This document shows, one piece after another, positions 45,619 to 56,019 of a DNA stretch of 64,000 nucleotides. The DNA comes from Flavobacterium phragmitis. Its GTDB lineage: Bacteria > Bacteroidota > Bacteroidia > Flavobacteriales > Flavobacteriaceae. The notes below the pieces were generated by a model. The model did no database searches. It was not told the DNA's origin and worked only from the letters and a program-made list of their open reading frames with translations. The translations under genes were made by a program, and so were the position numbers. Numbering within the stretch: position 1 is the first letter of the stretch; each line of letters starts with the position of its first letter. Where the stretch lies: positions 281,066 to 345,065 of the forward strand of contig NZ_FOMH01000004.1 of assembly GCF_900112575.1 (NCBI RefSeq), given 5' to 3'.

Positions 45619-46353
45619 ATGAAAAAAATGAAATATTTATTAATTGTATTACTTCTAATTTTAGCATCAAGCTGTCAAATAACCGAAACCATTACAATCA
45701 ATTCTGATGGGAGTGGCGATATAGAAATTGTACAGCAGAGAGAAGAAAATAGTTATATGCAATTGGCAGGCGAAGAATATTCGAAAGAAAATGTGTTTCA
45801 GGATACTACTTATGTTTTCAAAGAATACATTGAAAAGTACAGGGAGAATTTTATAAAATACCTTCCAGAAGAACAAAAGTTGTTTCAAAAATATGCTGAT
45901 GTAAAAGTGCATGTCAAACGAAGTTCTTACGAAAAAGAATTTCGAAACATTTTTTCACTTCACTTTAATAAAGTTTCAGAAATCCCAGATTTATTTAAAA
46001 CAGAAGATTATGCTTCAGACATTCAGCATAATTATGCCCTGACGGCAGAAAATCATTATTTCAGAATAGAATATGATTTTGACGGGACAATTTTTAAACG
46101 TTCAGTTTCAATTATAAATAAAGACGAATTAGAAAAAGCAAAAGAGCAGTCTGAAAATTTTGAAAAAAAATACGGTTCTTCAAAGCTGGTGCAATCATAT
46201 TTATTAAAATATCATTTCCCAAAAAAGATAAAATCAATTTCCAATTCAAAAGCTATAATCAATTCAGATGAAAAATCGTTAACATTAGAATTTAAATTGT
46301 CAGATTGTTTACGCAATCCGGAAATGACAAATCTCAAAGTAGTTTTGGAATAA
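45619..46353 (+). CDS. Lipoprotein of a tandem pair (copy 1)
   Basis: A 244-residue lipoprotein (MKKMKYLLIVLLLILASSC, Cys19). After the cysteine comes QITETITINSDGSGDIEI, a strand pattern shared with the next gene, then a long helical middle and a C-terminal region YLLKYHFPKKIKSISNSKA... closely matching its neighbour. Start could also be the Met at residue 4. Expected at the inner face of the outer membrane or the surface; function unknown. Confidence 0.83.
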   Translation: MKKMKYLLIVLLLILASSCQITETITINSDGSGDIEIVQQREENSYMQLAGEEYSKENVFQDTTYVFKEYIEKYRENFIKYLPEEQKLFQKYADVKVHVKRSSYEKEFRNIFSLHFNKVSEIPDLFKTEDYASDIQHNYALTAENHYFRIEYDFDGTIFKRSVSIINKDELEKAKEQSENFEKKYGSSKLVQSYLLKYHFPKKIKSISNSKAIINSDEKSLTLEFKLSDCLRNPEMTNLKVVLE

Positions 46354-46432
46354 TAAAAAAAAAGCTTAAAGCTTATAATATCAGTGACTTAGAATCTTAG
46401 AGGCTCAGAATCCCAGAACCTAAAAAACTTCG

Positions 46433-46440
46433 TATCTTTG
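46433..46440 (+). promoter_or_regulatory. -7 promoter element (TATCTTTG) for second tandem lipoprotein and lipB
   Basis: TATCTTTG matches TAnnTTTG. It implies a transcript start near 46447, which falls after the in-frame ATG at 46441 and so favours the ATG at 46459. Confidence 0.5.
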
Positions 46441-46458
46441 ATGAAAAATTGTACCCTT

Positions 46459-47211
46459 ATGAAATTATACCAATTACTAAGCTTTTCTTTTTTAATAGCA
46501 ACATTAACGAGTTGTACTTTCACTGAAAATATTACGATTAATGAAAACGGAACAGGAAAATTCTCTGTAGATATGGACGGTTCTGCTTTAATGGAAATGG
46601 CGGGCGACCAAATAGGAAGCCAAATGGGAGCCGATGCTAAAAAAGACATAGATTCGACATTTACTTTCAAACAACTATTTGAAGAGAAAAAAGACAGTAT
46701 TGCAAAATTGTCTCCAGAAGCTCAAAAAGACTTGAAAAAATTAGAGAATTTTGTGGTGAGTACTAAAATGAGTTCAGAGAAAAAGCAGTTTTTAATGAAC
46801 TTTGCAACAGATTTTAAAAACGTAAACGAATTGCAAGATATTTTACAAACCATAAGTGCACTTCAAAAATTGGAAGGCAGTGCCAATGCTAGTCCGCTTG
46901 GAAGTGGTTTTGGAAACAATAATAGTAAACTAAGTTATACTTACGACGGAAAGAAATTTACAAGGAAAGCGGTAATAGATAAGCAGAAACTGGCTGAGAT
47001 TAAAAAAGATTCTACAGCAGATATGAGCAAAATGATGTTTGCTTCATCGAATTACATTGTAAAATATAATTTTCCAAAAAAGATTAAGAAAGTCTCTAAT
47101 CCAAATGCATTGTTTAGCGACGACCGAAAATCAATTACAATTCAATACTCTTTTACGGATTATATGGAGAATCCAGACAAACTCAACTTTGATGTTGAGT
47201 TTGAAAAATAA
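46459..47211 (+). CDS. Lipoprotein of a tandem pair (copy 2)
   Basis: A 250-residue lipoprotein, started at MKLYQLLSFSFLIATLTSC for signal peptide quality and because the promoter overlaps the earlier ATG. It has TENITINENGTGKFSVDMDG after the cysteine and NYIVKYNFPKKIKKVSNPNA near the C-terminus, both shared with the preceding gene. Middle region is helical with a Ser/Gly/Asn loop. Function unknown. lipB begins 5 bases after its stop, so the two are co-transcribed, though no functional link is evident. Confidence 0.83.
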   Translation: MKLYQLLSFSFLIATLTSCTFTENITINENGTGKFSVDMDGSALMEMAGDQIGSQMGADAKKDIDSTFTFKQLFEEKKDSIAKLSPEAQKDLKKLENFVVSTKMSSEKKQFLMNFATDFKNVNELQDILQTISALQKLEGSANASPLGSGFGNNNSKLSYTYDGKKFTRKAVIDKQKLAEIKKDSTADMSKMMFASSNYIVKYNFPKKIKKVSNPNALFSDDRKSITIQYSFTDYMENPDKLNFDVEFEK

Positions 47212-47216
47212 TTAAA

Positions 47217-47915
47217 ATGAACAAAAAAATCCAACTTCAGGATCTGGGTAATAAAGACTATAAATCGACCTGGGAATATCAGGAAGAGCTTTTCAAAGAC
47301 ATAGTCGATTTAAAAATCAAAAACAGAAGGGAAGAACTTGATCTGCCGACTCCAAATTATTTATTATTTGTAGAGCATCCGCATGTTTATACCTTGGGTA
47401 AAAGCGGCGATTTTGAGAATTTATTGTTAAACGAAAAACAGCTCGAAGCCAAAGGAGCGACTTTCTATAAAATTAACCGCGGTGGCGACATAACGTATCA
47501 CGGACCTGGACAAATTGTAGGTTATCCTATTCTTGATTTGGAAAACTTCTTTACTGATATTCATAAATACTTACGTCTGCTAGAGGAATCTATGATTCTT
47601 ACTTTGGCAGAATACGGTTTAGAGTCGGGTAGAAGTGAAGGCGAAACAGGAGTTTGGTTAGGTGTAGGAACTCCGTTTGCACGTAAAATATGTGCTATGG
47701 GCGTTCGTGCTTCACGTTGGGTAACCATGCACGGATTTGCTTTAAACGTAAATGTCGATTTGGGATATTTTGATAATATTATTCCATGCGGTATTCGAGG
47801 AAAAGGTGTGACCTCCTTGAACGTCGAACTTGGAGTAGAAAAGGTAGATGAAGATGAAGTAAAAGCTAAAATCATCAAACATTTTACAGCATTATTTGAA
47901 GCTGAATTTGTTTAA
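47217..47915 (+). CDS. lipB: Octanoyltransferase (lipoate biosynthesis)
   Basis: A 232-residue LipB. Conserved motifs are VEHPHVYTLGKSGD, RGGDITYHGPGQIVGYPI, the lysine motif ARKICAMGVRASRW (catalytic Lys) and PCGIRGKGVTSL (catalytic Cys). It transfers octanoyl from acyl carrier protein to lipoyl domains in the cytoplasm. It is the last gene of the short run from 46459; lipA is not adjacent. A hairpin terminator follows. Confidence 0.96.
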   Translation: MNKKIQLQDLGNKDYKSTWEYQEELFKDIVDLKIKNRREELDLPTPNYLLFVEHPHVYTLGKSGDFENLLLNEKQLEAKGATFYKINRGGDITYHGPGQIVGYPILDLENFFTDIHKYLRLLEESMILTLAEYGLESGRSEGETGVWLGVGTPFARKICAMGVRASRWVTMHGFALNVNVDLGYFDNIIPCGIRGKGVTSLNVELGVEKVDEDEVKAKIIKHFTALFEAEFV

Positions 47916-48306
47916 AAAATTGATTTAAATCGTTTTATCTCTCCAGAAAAGGAATTGATTGAGGGATATTTTAATGCTGAAGAATAACTAAAAAAAGCCA
48001 TTTTGTTTGTAAGTCTTATTACAACGAAATGGCTTTTGTTGTAGAAAAAAATCTTAATTATTTTATTTTGATATTATGTTTCATTCGTATTCGGTTGAAT
48101 GAACTATTTGTACGAAAAGTGTACTGAGTATTAATATTTTTACTTTTATTGATAATGAGATTGCTGATTTATGTTAGCTTTTTTGTACTATTTAATTTAG
48201 ATAAATATAATATAAAGTAGGAAAAATATTTAAATTTAACATTTTTAAATTGTTTTCGTAAGAAAATAATTTCATTTTTGACAATTATTAACCAAAATAA
48301 ACAAAA
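47916..48306. other. Intergenic region between lipB and susC
   Basis: A 391-base gap. The first 80 bases contain a short open stretch (to a TAA at about 47988) with no start of its own and no recognisable match; it may be a gene relic. Then comes a hairpin terminator (47993-48040). The remaining 260 bases are AT-rich and must contain the susC promoter; no exact TAnnTTTG is seen, the nearest being TTCATTTTTG just before 48280. Confidence 0.5.
47993..48040 (+). terminator. Hairpin terminator after lipB
   Basis: Stem AAAAGCCATTT / AAATGGCTTTT around a loop of about 24 bases that can itself pair partly, followed by a short T stretch. Confidence 0.6.
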
Positions 48307-51300
48307 ATGAAATTACAGTTTAAATGTCTCTTAACATTCTTTCTGATGTTAACGATACAATTTTCTTTCTCACAGGAAAGAGTTATTTCTGGAACGATAT
48401 CCGATGAAACCGGATTTCCGCTTCCAGGTGTTAGTGTTCTCGTTAAGGGAACAAAAAAAGGTGCCCAGACCGATATAGATGGAAAATATTCTATTAAAGC
48501 ATCGGCAACTGAGATTCTTATTTTTAGTTATGTAGGAATGAAAACCCAGGAAATCAAAGCGGCATCTACAGTAATAAATGCAAAGATGTCTGGTATTTCT
48601 AATGAACTTGACGGAGTTGTGGTGACCGCATTAGGAATTAAAAGAGAGAAAAAATCACTGGGATATGCCTCACAGGAAATAAAAGGAGCCGATTTAAATT
48701 CGGGAGTTGCCAGCGGGAATTTCTTAAATGAAATTTCAGGAAAAGCTGCCGGTGTTTATATAAGAAAGAATACCAATTTTGGAGGGTCAACAAATGTGGT
48801 GTCAAGGGGAGTTAAAAACCTAACAGGAGATAATCAAATGCTGATTGTTATAGACGGAATGCCTATTAACAACAGTAATATCAATTCAAACTCGGCAAAA
48901 CAAACAGAAGGAGTTAGAAATACTTATGATTATGGTAATGCGGGAATGGATATTAATCCGGATGATATAGAATCTCTGAACATTCTTAAAGGTGCTGCTG
49001 CTGCTGCTTTGTATGGCTGGCAGGCTGGTAATGGAGTTATTATGATTACCACAAAAAAAGGAAAAGCTAAAAAAGGAATGGGTATAACCGTTTCAAGCGA
49101 GGTTACTATCGGTACCATTGACAAAACTACATTTCCAACATATCAGAATAAATATGGTCAGGGTTATGGACCGACTTACGATGACAAAGGAAATGCCAAA
49201 GGAATACCAGTAGGACCAACGGGAGCTTTTTTTGTAATTGATAAAAATGGAAATCAGGTTGCAACTACTTTTGATGATGCCTCATACGGTGTAGCTTTTG
49301 ATCCTAATTTGATGGTATATCAATGGAACTCTTTTACACCTTATTCTTCAAATTATGGTAAAAAAACACCTTGGGTTGCTGCACAAAATGGTCCAATTAC
49401 TTTTTTTCAGACCGCTCAAATTTTTAATAATTCAGTTTCTTTTGAAGATGGGAATGAAAAGACAAACGTTGTCATCAATTATAATAATTACAAAGAAAAT
49501 GGAATACTACTCAATAGTGAATTAAAGAAAAACAATTTAAGCTTGAAATTAAGCCATAAGTTTACAGATAAATTATCGGCCAATGTTTTTGCTAATTATA
49601 TGGCACAGACTACAGTTGGAAGAAATTCTACCGGATACAGCGGAGACAACGTAGTGAGTAGTTTTAGACAGTGGTGGCCAGTAAATGTTGATATAAAAGA
49701 ACTAAAAAGTGTTTTTGAGAATTCAGGAGGACAAAACATTGCATGGAATATGGAAGACCCGGCTAACGGGAAAACAAATGTAAAGTCTCAAAATAATCCA
49801 TATTTTACTAGATATAAAAATTTTCAATCTGATGAAAGAAATCGCTTCATAGGCTATGTACAACTAGATTATAAGTTAACAGACTGGCTTTTTGCTTCTG
49901 GAAAAGCAAGTACAGACACTTATGCTGAATTGCGTGAAGAAAGAAGAGCTGATGGCGCAAGCAGTGCAGTGTTTGGTGTCAGCAGAGCATCAGTTCCATC
50001 GGGATATCAAAAATACAACGGAATGTTTTCTGAACAGAATTATCAATTTACGCTAAATCTTAATAAAAAACTCAATGATAGTTTTTCTTTAACTGGATTA
50101 ATTGGTTTTAATGCTTTGAGAACAAGACGAACTTCAACTTTAGCCTCGACAGAGGGAGGGTTAATTATACCAGGAGTTTATGCATTGTCAAATTCTAAAA
50201 CCGCAGCTCCATTTCCTGTAGAAAAAGAAGATAACTCTGGAGTAAATAGTGCTTATTTGTCAGCTTCTTTGGGGTATAAGGATTTCTTATTTTTAGAGGG
50301 CACAGTACGTAATGATGCCTTTTCTACATTGCCAAAAGGTAATAATGCAGTAAATACTTTCTCGACATCTGCAAGTTATGTATTCACACAACATGTTAAA
50401 AAAGATTGGTTTTCGTTTGGAAAACTTCGTGTAAGTTATGCTGAGAATCCACAAGGAAATATTGATTTGTATGCATTGCAGGACACTTTTGACAAGTTTG
50501 ACAATTTTGGTTCAAATCCGCTTTACTCTAAACCAAGTACCGCGGCAAATCCAAATTTACGTCCAGTAAAAACTGTTTCTAATGAAGTTGGTTTAGAGCT
50601 TCAGTTTTTTAACAGAAGATTTGGACTCGAAACCAGTATTTATAAAAGTTTAAGCTCAGATCAAATATTTCCTGTAGACTATTCTCCGGCTACAGGGTAT
50701 TCTTCCCGATATATTAATGCAGGTTCGGTAGAAAATAAAGGAATAGAAGTACAGCTTAATTTAAATCCTTTAAAAAGGAAAGATTTTCAGTGGGATGTTT
50801 TTGTAAACTGGTCTAAAAATAAAAATACTGTTGTGGAATTAACAGATGGCATTGAAACACTGACTTTAGGATCTTTTCAGGGAGGTGTTAGCATTGTGGC
50901 TAAAAAAGGAAGTCCTTATGGCGATATCATTGGAGCTGATTACACCTACACAAAAGATGGACAAAAAATAACCAAAAATGGTACGTATGTATTAACATCT
51001 ACTACTACCAATGTAATTGGAAATGTTACACCAGACTGGATAGGTTGAATTCGAAATAAATTTAGTTACAAACAGTTTTCGTTTGGATTCCTTATCGATA
51101 TGCAAAAAGGAGGAGATATTTTTTCTTTAGATCAATATTATGGTCAAAATTCAGGTCTTTATGAATCAACTGCTGGTTATAATGAACTTGGAAATCCTGT
51201 ACGTAATACATTGGCCAACGGTGGCGGTGTAATATTGCCTGGAGTAAATGCCGATGGAACACCAAATACGACCAGAACTCCATCACCAGAAGTAGCAGGT

Positions 51301-51594
51301 GGAATTTACGGATATACCAAAAACCCACAAAAAGCTTTTATTTATGATGCAGGTTATATCAAATTAAGAGAAGCTAGTATTACTTATAATTTTCCATCAG
51401 AAATGGTATCCAGAATGAGACTAACAGGGCTTAAATTATCGTTGGTAGGGTCTAATTTGTGGATCATTCATAAAAATCTTCCAGGTGCAGACCCGGAGAG
51501 CGGACTTAGTTCTGGGAATCTATCATCAGGATACTCAAGCGGTTCATTGCCTACAACAAGAAATATTGGCTGTAACCTAACTTTAAAATTTTAA
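48307..51594 (+). pseudogene. SusC/RagA-type TonB-linked receptor interrupted by an in-frame TGA
   Basis: The frame reads 913 codons to TGA at 51046-51048, then continues in the same frame for 181 codons to TAA at 51594. Removing that one codon gives a full-length SusC of 1095 positions. The first part has a signal peptide, a carboxypeptidase-like domain (RVISGTISDETGFPLPGVSV), the plug (VIDGMPINNSN, NILKGAAAAALYGWQAGNGV) and most of the barrel; the rest has the last strands and ends NIGCNLTLKF. At the break the reading is PDWIG-stop-IRNKFSYKQF, where SusC proteins have Gly, so GGA to TGA is the simplest change. Either a genuine loss or a sequencing error. An intact susD follows after 3 bases. 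Confidence 0.9.
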
Positions 51595-51597
51595 ACC

Positions 51598-53106
51598 ATG
51601 AAAAAAATAATTATATCATTATCTTTTATCAGTATCCTCTTTTCATGCAGTAGTGATCTTACGGATGAAAATGTGGATCCTAAAAAGCCAGCAATTACTA
51701 GATCAGAATATTTGTTTTCCAATGCTCAGAAGAAAATTGTAGATCAAATGGTGAGTACCAGTGTCAATTATAATGTTTTTAGATTGTTTGCTCAGCAATG
51801 GGCTGAAACAACTTATCCGAGCGAAAGCCAATATGATATTAAAAGTCGCAAAATTCCTGATAATCATTTTGTAGTTTTCTACAGGGATGTACTGGCAGAT
51901 TTAAAAGAGGCTAAAGGGATGATTACATCACAAACAGCAATCACAGATTCTGAAATTGCGGTTAAAGAAAATAAACTAGCACTTATCGATGTAATGGAGG
52001 TGTATTCTTATAGCATATTAGTTGATACTTTTGGAAATATTCCTTACTCACAGGCAGGAGATATTGTAAAGTATCCACTACCTTCTTATGATGATGCTAA
52101 GACCATTTATAAAGATCTGATAGAACGTTTAGTAAAAGATGAGATAATATTTAAGAAAAATGCCTCAAGCCCTAATTTTGGAAATGCAGATATCATCTAT
52201 TTCGGAAATGCGGCAAGTAACCTAAAATGGGCAAAATTTGTTAATTCATTAGTTATTAGGCTGGCAGTAAATATTTCAGATGTTGAGCCTGCATATGCAG
52301 CAACACAGATTCAGAAAGCATTAGCAAATGGACCGCTTGCGAGTAATGCTGATAATACAAAGTTGGTTTACCTGACAACTACAGGTAATCAGAATCCTTT
52401 GTATACAGATTTGGTAGCAAGTAAAAGAACAGATTTTGTTCCGGCAGAACCTTTTGTAGCAGCAATGGATGCTATTGTTCCAGGAGGCGATCCCCGAATG
52501 GTAAAATATTTTGTTAATGACACACCTGTTCCTACCCTTCCCCCAGGAAGAACTTTTGTAGGAGGAACTTATGGTGAAGCTAATATTTATGCATCATCTT
52601 CGCATATAACAAAAACATTTAATAGTGAAACTTATCCAGGTACATTGTTTGATTATGCAGAATTACAGTTCTTATTGGCAGAAGCGAGTGAAAAAAACTT
52701 AATTCCAGGAGGATCTGCTCAGGCAAAAAAATATTATGATGCTGGAATTACAGCTTCAATGCTGGACTGGGGATTAACGCAGGCAGATGCAACGGCCTAT
52801 CTTGCAAAACCTAAAGTAGATTATTTAAATGTGCAGAGTGGTGCAAACTGGAAGGAAAAAATTGGAAATCAGGCTTGGTTTGCACTTTATAACAGAGGCT
52901 TTGAAGCCTGGACATCTTACAGAAGATTAGATTTTCCAGTTTTAAAAGCACCAAAATCTGCTATTGAAAAGAATATTTTAACAGTTCCTGTTCGCTATAC
53001 ATATTCAGGAAAAGAACAATTGGTAAACGAAACTAATTACAGGAAAGCCGCCAACGATATTGGTGGTGATAAACTGGACACGAAATTATTTTGGGATAAA
53101 TATTAA
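51598..53106 (+). CDS. SusD/RagB-type surface lipoprotein
   Basis: A 502-residue lipoprotein (MKKIIISLSFISILFSC, Cys17) of the SusD-like type, intact. Helical TPR-like parts include EVYSYSILVDTFGNIPYSQA, SNLKWAKFVNSLVIRLAVN and the late segment NQAWFALYNRGFEAWTSYRRL, all typical. SusD lids the SusC barrel and binds the nutrient, glycan or peptide. No glycoside hydrolase, peptidase, sulfatase or sigma/anti-sigma gene lies beside the pair, so the substrate cannot be inferred. With its SusC broken the protein may be non-functional. Confidence 0.92.
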   Translation: MKKIIISLSFISILFSCSSDLTDENVDPKKPAITRSEYLFSNAQKKIVDQMVSTSVNYNVFRLFAQQWAETTYPSESQYDIKSRKIPDNHFVVFYRDVLADLKEAKGMITSQTAITDSEIAVKENKLALIDVMEVYSYSILVDTFGNIPYSQAGDIVKYPLPSYDDAKTIYKDLIERLVKDEIIFKKNASSPNFGNADIIYFGNAASNLKWAKFVNSLVIRLAVNISDVEPAYAATQIQKALANGPLASNADNTKLVYLTTTGNQNPLYTDLVASKRTDFVPAEPFVAAMDAIVPGGDPRMVKYFVNDTPVPTLPPGRTFVGGTYGEANIYASSSHITKTFNSETYPGTLFDYAELQFLLAEASEKNLIPGGSAQAKKYYDAGITASMLDWGLTQADATAYLAKPKVDYLNVQSGANWKEKIGNQAWFALYNRGFEAWTSYRRLDFPVLKAPKSAIEKNILTVPVRYTYSGKEQLVNETNYRKAANDIGGDKLDTKLFWDKY

Positions 53107-53119
53107 AGCCTAAAAAAAG

Positions 53120-53153
53120 CGAAAGGCTGTCAAATTTTGTTGACAGCCTTTTG
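53120..53153. terminator. Bidirectional terminator between susD and rnhB
   Basis: Stem AAGGCTGTCAA / TTGACAGCCTT with loop ATTTTG and flanking A and T runs, in the gap between convergent genes. Confidence 0.85.
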
Positions 53154-53156
53154 TTA

Positions 53157-53819
53157 TTAAAACAAATCAAGCTCTAGTTGATCAGGCAGGAGCCTAAAAC
53201 TCATTCGATGGTATTTTGTTGTGCCATATTTTTTAATGGCTTCGCGATGTTCAGTAGTCGGATAACCTTTATTCTTTTTCCAATTATACATTGGGAATTC
53301 TTCATGAATTTGATCCATGTATTCGTCGCGATACGTTTTAGCTAAAACCGAAGCTGCTGCAATACTTAGAAATTTTGCATCACCTTTTATAATACTTTGA
53401 TTGGGAATCGATTTTAATAATGCAATTTCATCATCAGAAAATTGTCTGCCAAAAGTATTTTTAAGTCCCAACTTGGCATTTATAGATCGGTTTCCATCTA
53501 CAATAATGTACTCAGGAACGTGTTTCAGTTTTAATATACATTCCTGCATGCCTTTCATTGAAGCATTTAGAATATTTATTTCGTCAATTTCTTCCGGAAA
53601 TAAATGAGTTACTGCAAAACAAAGCGCTTCCTTTTCTATAATTGGTTTTAAAAGCGCTCTTGTCTTTTCAGACAACTGCTTACTGTCGTTTAAAATGCTA
53701 TTCTCAAAATCTTCGGGCAGAATTATAGCCGCTGCGGTTACGGGTCCTGCGAGACATCCTCGTCCAGCTTCATCTGTTCCTGTTTCTAGAACAAATCCTG
53801 AAAAATTTTTTGAGAGCAT
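53157..53819 (-). CDS. rnhB: Ribonuclease HII
   Basis: A 220-residue RNase HII. The catalytic acidic residues are seen as D16 and E17 in [14 protein letters not shown], with a further Asp in IIVDGN and one in the [17 protein letters not shown] region. It removes RNA from RNA-DNA hybrids and single ribonucleotides from DNA. Full length. Transcribed from its own promoter, convergent with susD. Confidence 0.96.
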   Translation of the reverse strand: MLSKNFSGFVLETGTDEAGRGCLAGPVTAAAIILPEDFENSILNDSKQLSEKTRALLKPIIEKEALCFAVTHLFPEEIDEINILNASMKGMQECILKLKHVPEYIIVDGNRSINAKLGLKNTFGRQFSDDEIALLKSIPNQSIIKGDAKFLSIAAASVLAKTYRDEYMDQIHEEFPMYNWKKNKGYPTTEHREAIKKYGTTKYHRMSFRLLPDQLELDLF

Positions 53820-53859
53820 TTTTTTAATTTTTAAATAACAAATTAGATAAAATTTTCAG

Positions 53860-53867
53860 CAAAAATA
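53860..53867 (-). promoter_or_regulatory. -7 promoter element (TATTTTTG) for rnhB
   Basis: Minus-strand TATTTTTG matches TAnnTTTG, 41 bases before the rnhB start codon. Confidence 0.45.
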
Positions 53868-53939
53868 TTCGTTTTGACACTGTCTGCCAAGGCAATTATA
53901 TAAAATGAAGTGTTTTTTTCTTTATTTGTTTTTATAATT

Positions 53940-53947
53940 TACCTTTG
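53940..53947 (+). promoter_or_regulatory. -7 promoter element (TACCTTTG) for porin gene
   Basis: TACCTTTG matches TAnnTTTG and lies 43 bases before the porin start codon. Confidence 0.45.
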
Positions 53948-53989
53948 CTTAGCAAATTTTGTCAAAATAAATTTATATAAAGCCATCAA

Positions 53990-55972
53990 ATGAGAATATT
54001 CATTTTTCTATATCTATTAGTTGTACCAACTTTATTGTTTTCTCAAGTAAAACCAGCTCCTAAGAATAATTTAGATATGAATACGGAATATTCTAGTATT
54101 ACAGATACCGTAAAAAAGAAGAAAGCTAAGATTGCAACTATAGACCAATATAAAATAATTACATTGGAACACGATACAATTTACGCCGATACCTCGCTGA
54201 CTATTAAAAGTGCTTACAGACAAAATCATCTTAGAAAAGACCTTTTTGGTTATCAGGAGTTTTCAAATATCGGACAGCCTTTAAATACCTTGCAATACAG
54301 TTTAACGAGTTTTTCTCCATATCCAGAAATTGGTTTTAACGGAAAACACTTTAATTATATACAAGCAGATCAAATTAAATATTATTCTGCAGCGACACCT
54401 TTTACAGAATTGTTTTTTAATACAACAATTAATAAAGGTCAAAATGTAGATTCTTTTATCACATTGAACGTTTCTAAAAACCTGAATTTTTCAATTGCCT
54501 ATAGAGGTTTAAGGTCGGAAGGAGATTATATTAATCAATTGGTGAGTGCTGGAAATTTTAGATTTACAACTAGTTATGCCACTACAAGTAGACGTTATGC
54601 CATAAACGCTCATTATACTTTTCAAGATATAATGAATGAGGAAAACGGAGGAATTACGAATGATAATAACTTTGAAAGCGATAATAAAGATTACAAAAAC
54701 AGACAAAGACTGCAAGTCTATTTAACTGATGCAGAATCGATGTTAAAAGGAAGAAGAATCTTTTTTGATCATGCTTTTAGAGTAAATCCAACTGAGGGGA
54801 ATAATAATCTATATGTCACTCATCAGCTTAATTATGAAAATAAAACTTACGAGTATAAACAGCCAACGGTAATTTCTACCGTTACTGATGATAATAATGT
54901 TACGACTAGAGTGCAGCGTTTTGGTGATTCGTACTCGTCCAGCAATATAAACGATCAAACAAAGTATGAAAGACTTTATAATAAAGCGGGACTTGCTTAT
55001 GAAAATTCGCTTCTTGGAAAGTTTAACTTTTTTATAGATGATTACAGATCAAACTATGAATATGAACGAGTTATTGTTCGTGATGATAATACTGCTGTAC
55101 CAGGGAATTTGTTTGTACAGATTAATAACGTAGGAGGACAGTATGAATACCAAAAAAACAAGTGGAATGGGAGATTTTTATATTCTAGATCAATTACAAA
55201 CCAATCGCTTTCAGATTTAGATGCAAAGTTGCGATATGATTTAAATGATAAAATTAAATTTGATTTTAGATATCGTAATATCAATAAACTACCGAATAAT
55301 AATTATAACCTGTATCAAAGTAGTTGGGTGGCATACAATTGGTCGAATAATTTTAAAAATGAAAAAATCAATTCTCTTAGTGCAGAGATTCAGACTCCCT
55401 GGTTAACAGGACAAGTTCAGTACACAGTTCTTAAAGATCATTTATATTTTGCGGATGCTGCTACAGATATGCAAAAAGCATCAAATATTCAAATTGTAAA
55501 TCCATTTCAATATGCAAACACAATTAATTATTTGGAAATAAAAGCAAGCCGTGAATTTAAGTTTGGTCCATTTGCATTAGACAATACACTTTTATATCAA
55601 AAAGTAGATCAGTCTGACTTAATCTTAAATGTTCCTGATTTTGTGACTAGAAATACGTTTTACTATTCTGGCTACTTTTTCAAGAAAGCATTGTACATGC
55701 AGACAGGACTTGTCTTTAATTATCTGACAAAGTATTATGGAGATGATTATAATCCCGTTATCGCAGAATTTTTTGTACAGCAGAATAAAAAGATCGGCGG
55801 TTTTGCAACATTTGATTTCTTCATCAATGCCAGAATTCGTCAGACCAGATTTTATTTAAAAGCAGAACATTTCAACGCTGCTTTTACACAAAGTAATTAT
55901 TATGCAACGCCTAATAATCCTTATCGTGATTTTGTATTGCGTTTTGGTTTAGTTTGGAATTTCTTCCAATAA
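53990..55972 (+). CDS. Putative outer membrane porin
   Basis: A 660-residue protein with a signal peptide (MRIFIFLYLLVVPTLLFSQ) and a large beta-barrel-like remainder rich in Tyr, Asn and alternating hydrophobic residues, ending on an aromatic stretch (RFGLVWNFFQ). It matches the Bacteroidota putative porin family: opening part DLFGYQEFSNIGQPLNTL, then SFSPYPEIGFNGKHFNY. It probably forms a passive channel or anchors at the outer membrane. The next gene begins 48 bases later on the same strand. Confidence 0.87.
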   Translation: MRIFIFLYLLVVPTLLFSQVKPAPKNNLDMNTEYSSITDTVKKKKAKIATIDQYKIITLEHDTIYADTSLTIKSAYRQNHLRKDLFGYQEFSNIGQPLNTLQYSLTSFSPYPEIGFNGKHFNYIQADQIKYYSAATPFTELFFNTTINKGQNVDSFITLNVSKNLNFSIAYRGLRSEGDYINQLVSAGNFRFTTSYATTSRRYAINAHYTFQDIMNEENGGITNDNNFESDNKDYKNRQRLQVYLTDAESMLKGRRIFFDHAFRVNPTEGNNNLYVTHQLNYENKTYEYKQPTVISTVTDDNNVTTRVQRFGDSYSSSNINDQTKYERLYNKAGLAYENSLLGKFNFFIDDYRSNYEYERVIVRDDNTAVPGNLFVQINNVGGQYEYQKNKWNGRFLYSRSITNQSLSDLDAKLRYDLNDKIKFDFRYRNINKLPNNNYNLYQSSWVAYNWSNNFKNEKINSLSAEIQTPWLTGQVQYTVLKDHLYFADAATDMQKASNIQIVNPFQYANTINYLEIKASREFKFGPFALDNTLLYQKVDQSDLILNVPDFVTRNTFYYSGYFFKKALYMQTGLVFNYLTKYYGDDYNPVIAEFFVQQNKKIGGFATFDFFINARIRQTRFYLKAEHFNAAFTQSNYYATPNNPYRDFVLRFGLVWNFFQ

Positions 55973-56019
55973 AAAAAAGACTTACTTTATTTTAAACCAC
56001 ATATTAAACTTAAATAAAA

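Noticed and set aside
45468..45707. 79-codon open frame over the 45455 hairpin and the start of the lipoprotein
   Set aside because: It is formed by the repeat element and out-of-frame overlap with the lipoprotein signal peptide.
47916..47990. Short open stretch after lipB ending ...LIEGYFNAEE
   Set aside because: No start codon with a plausible context, no recognisable family, only about 23 codons; at most a relic.
48307..51594. TGA at 51046 as selenocysteine or recoded codon
   Set aside because: Position corresponds to a conserved glycine, no SECIS-like hairpin is evident and Flavobacterium uses TGA as stop elsewhere in the window.
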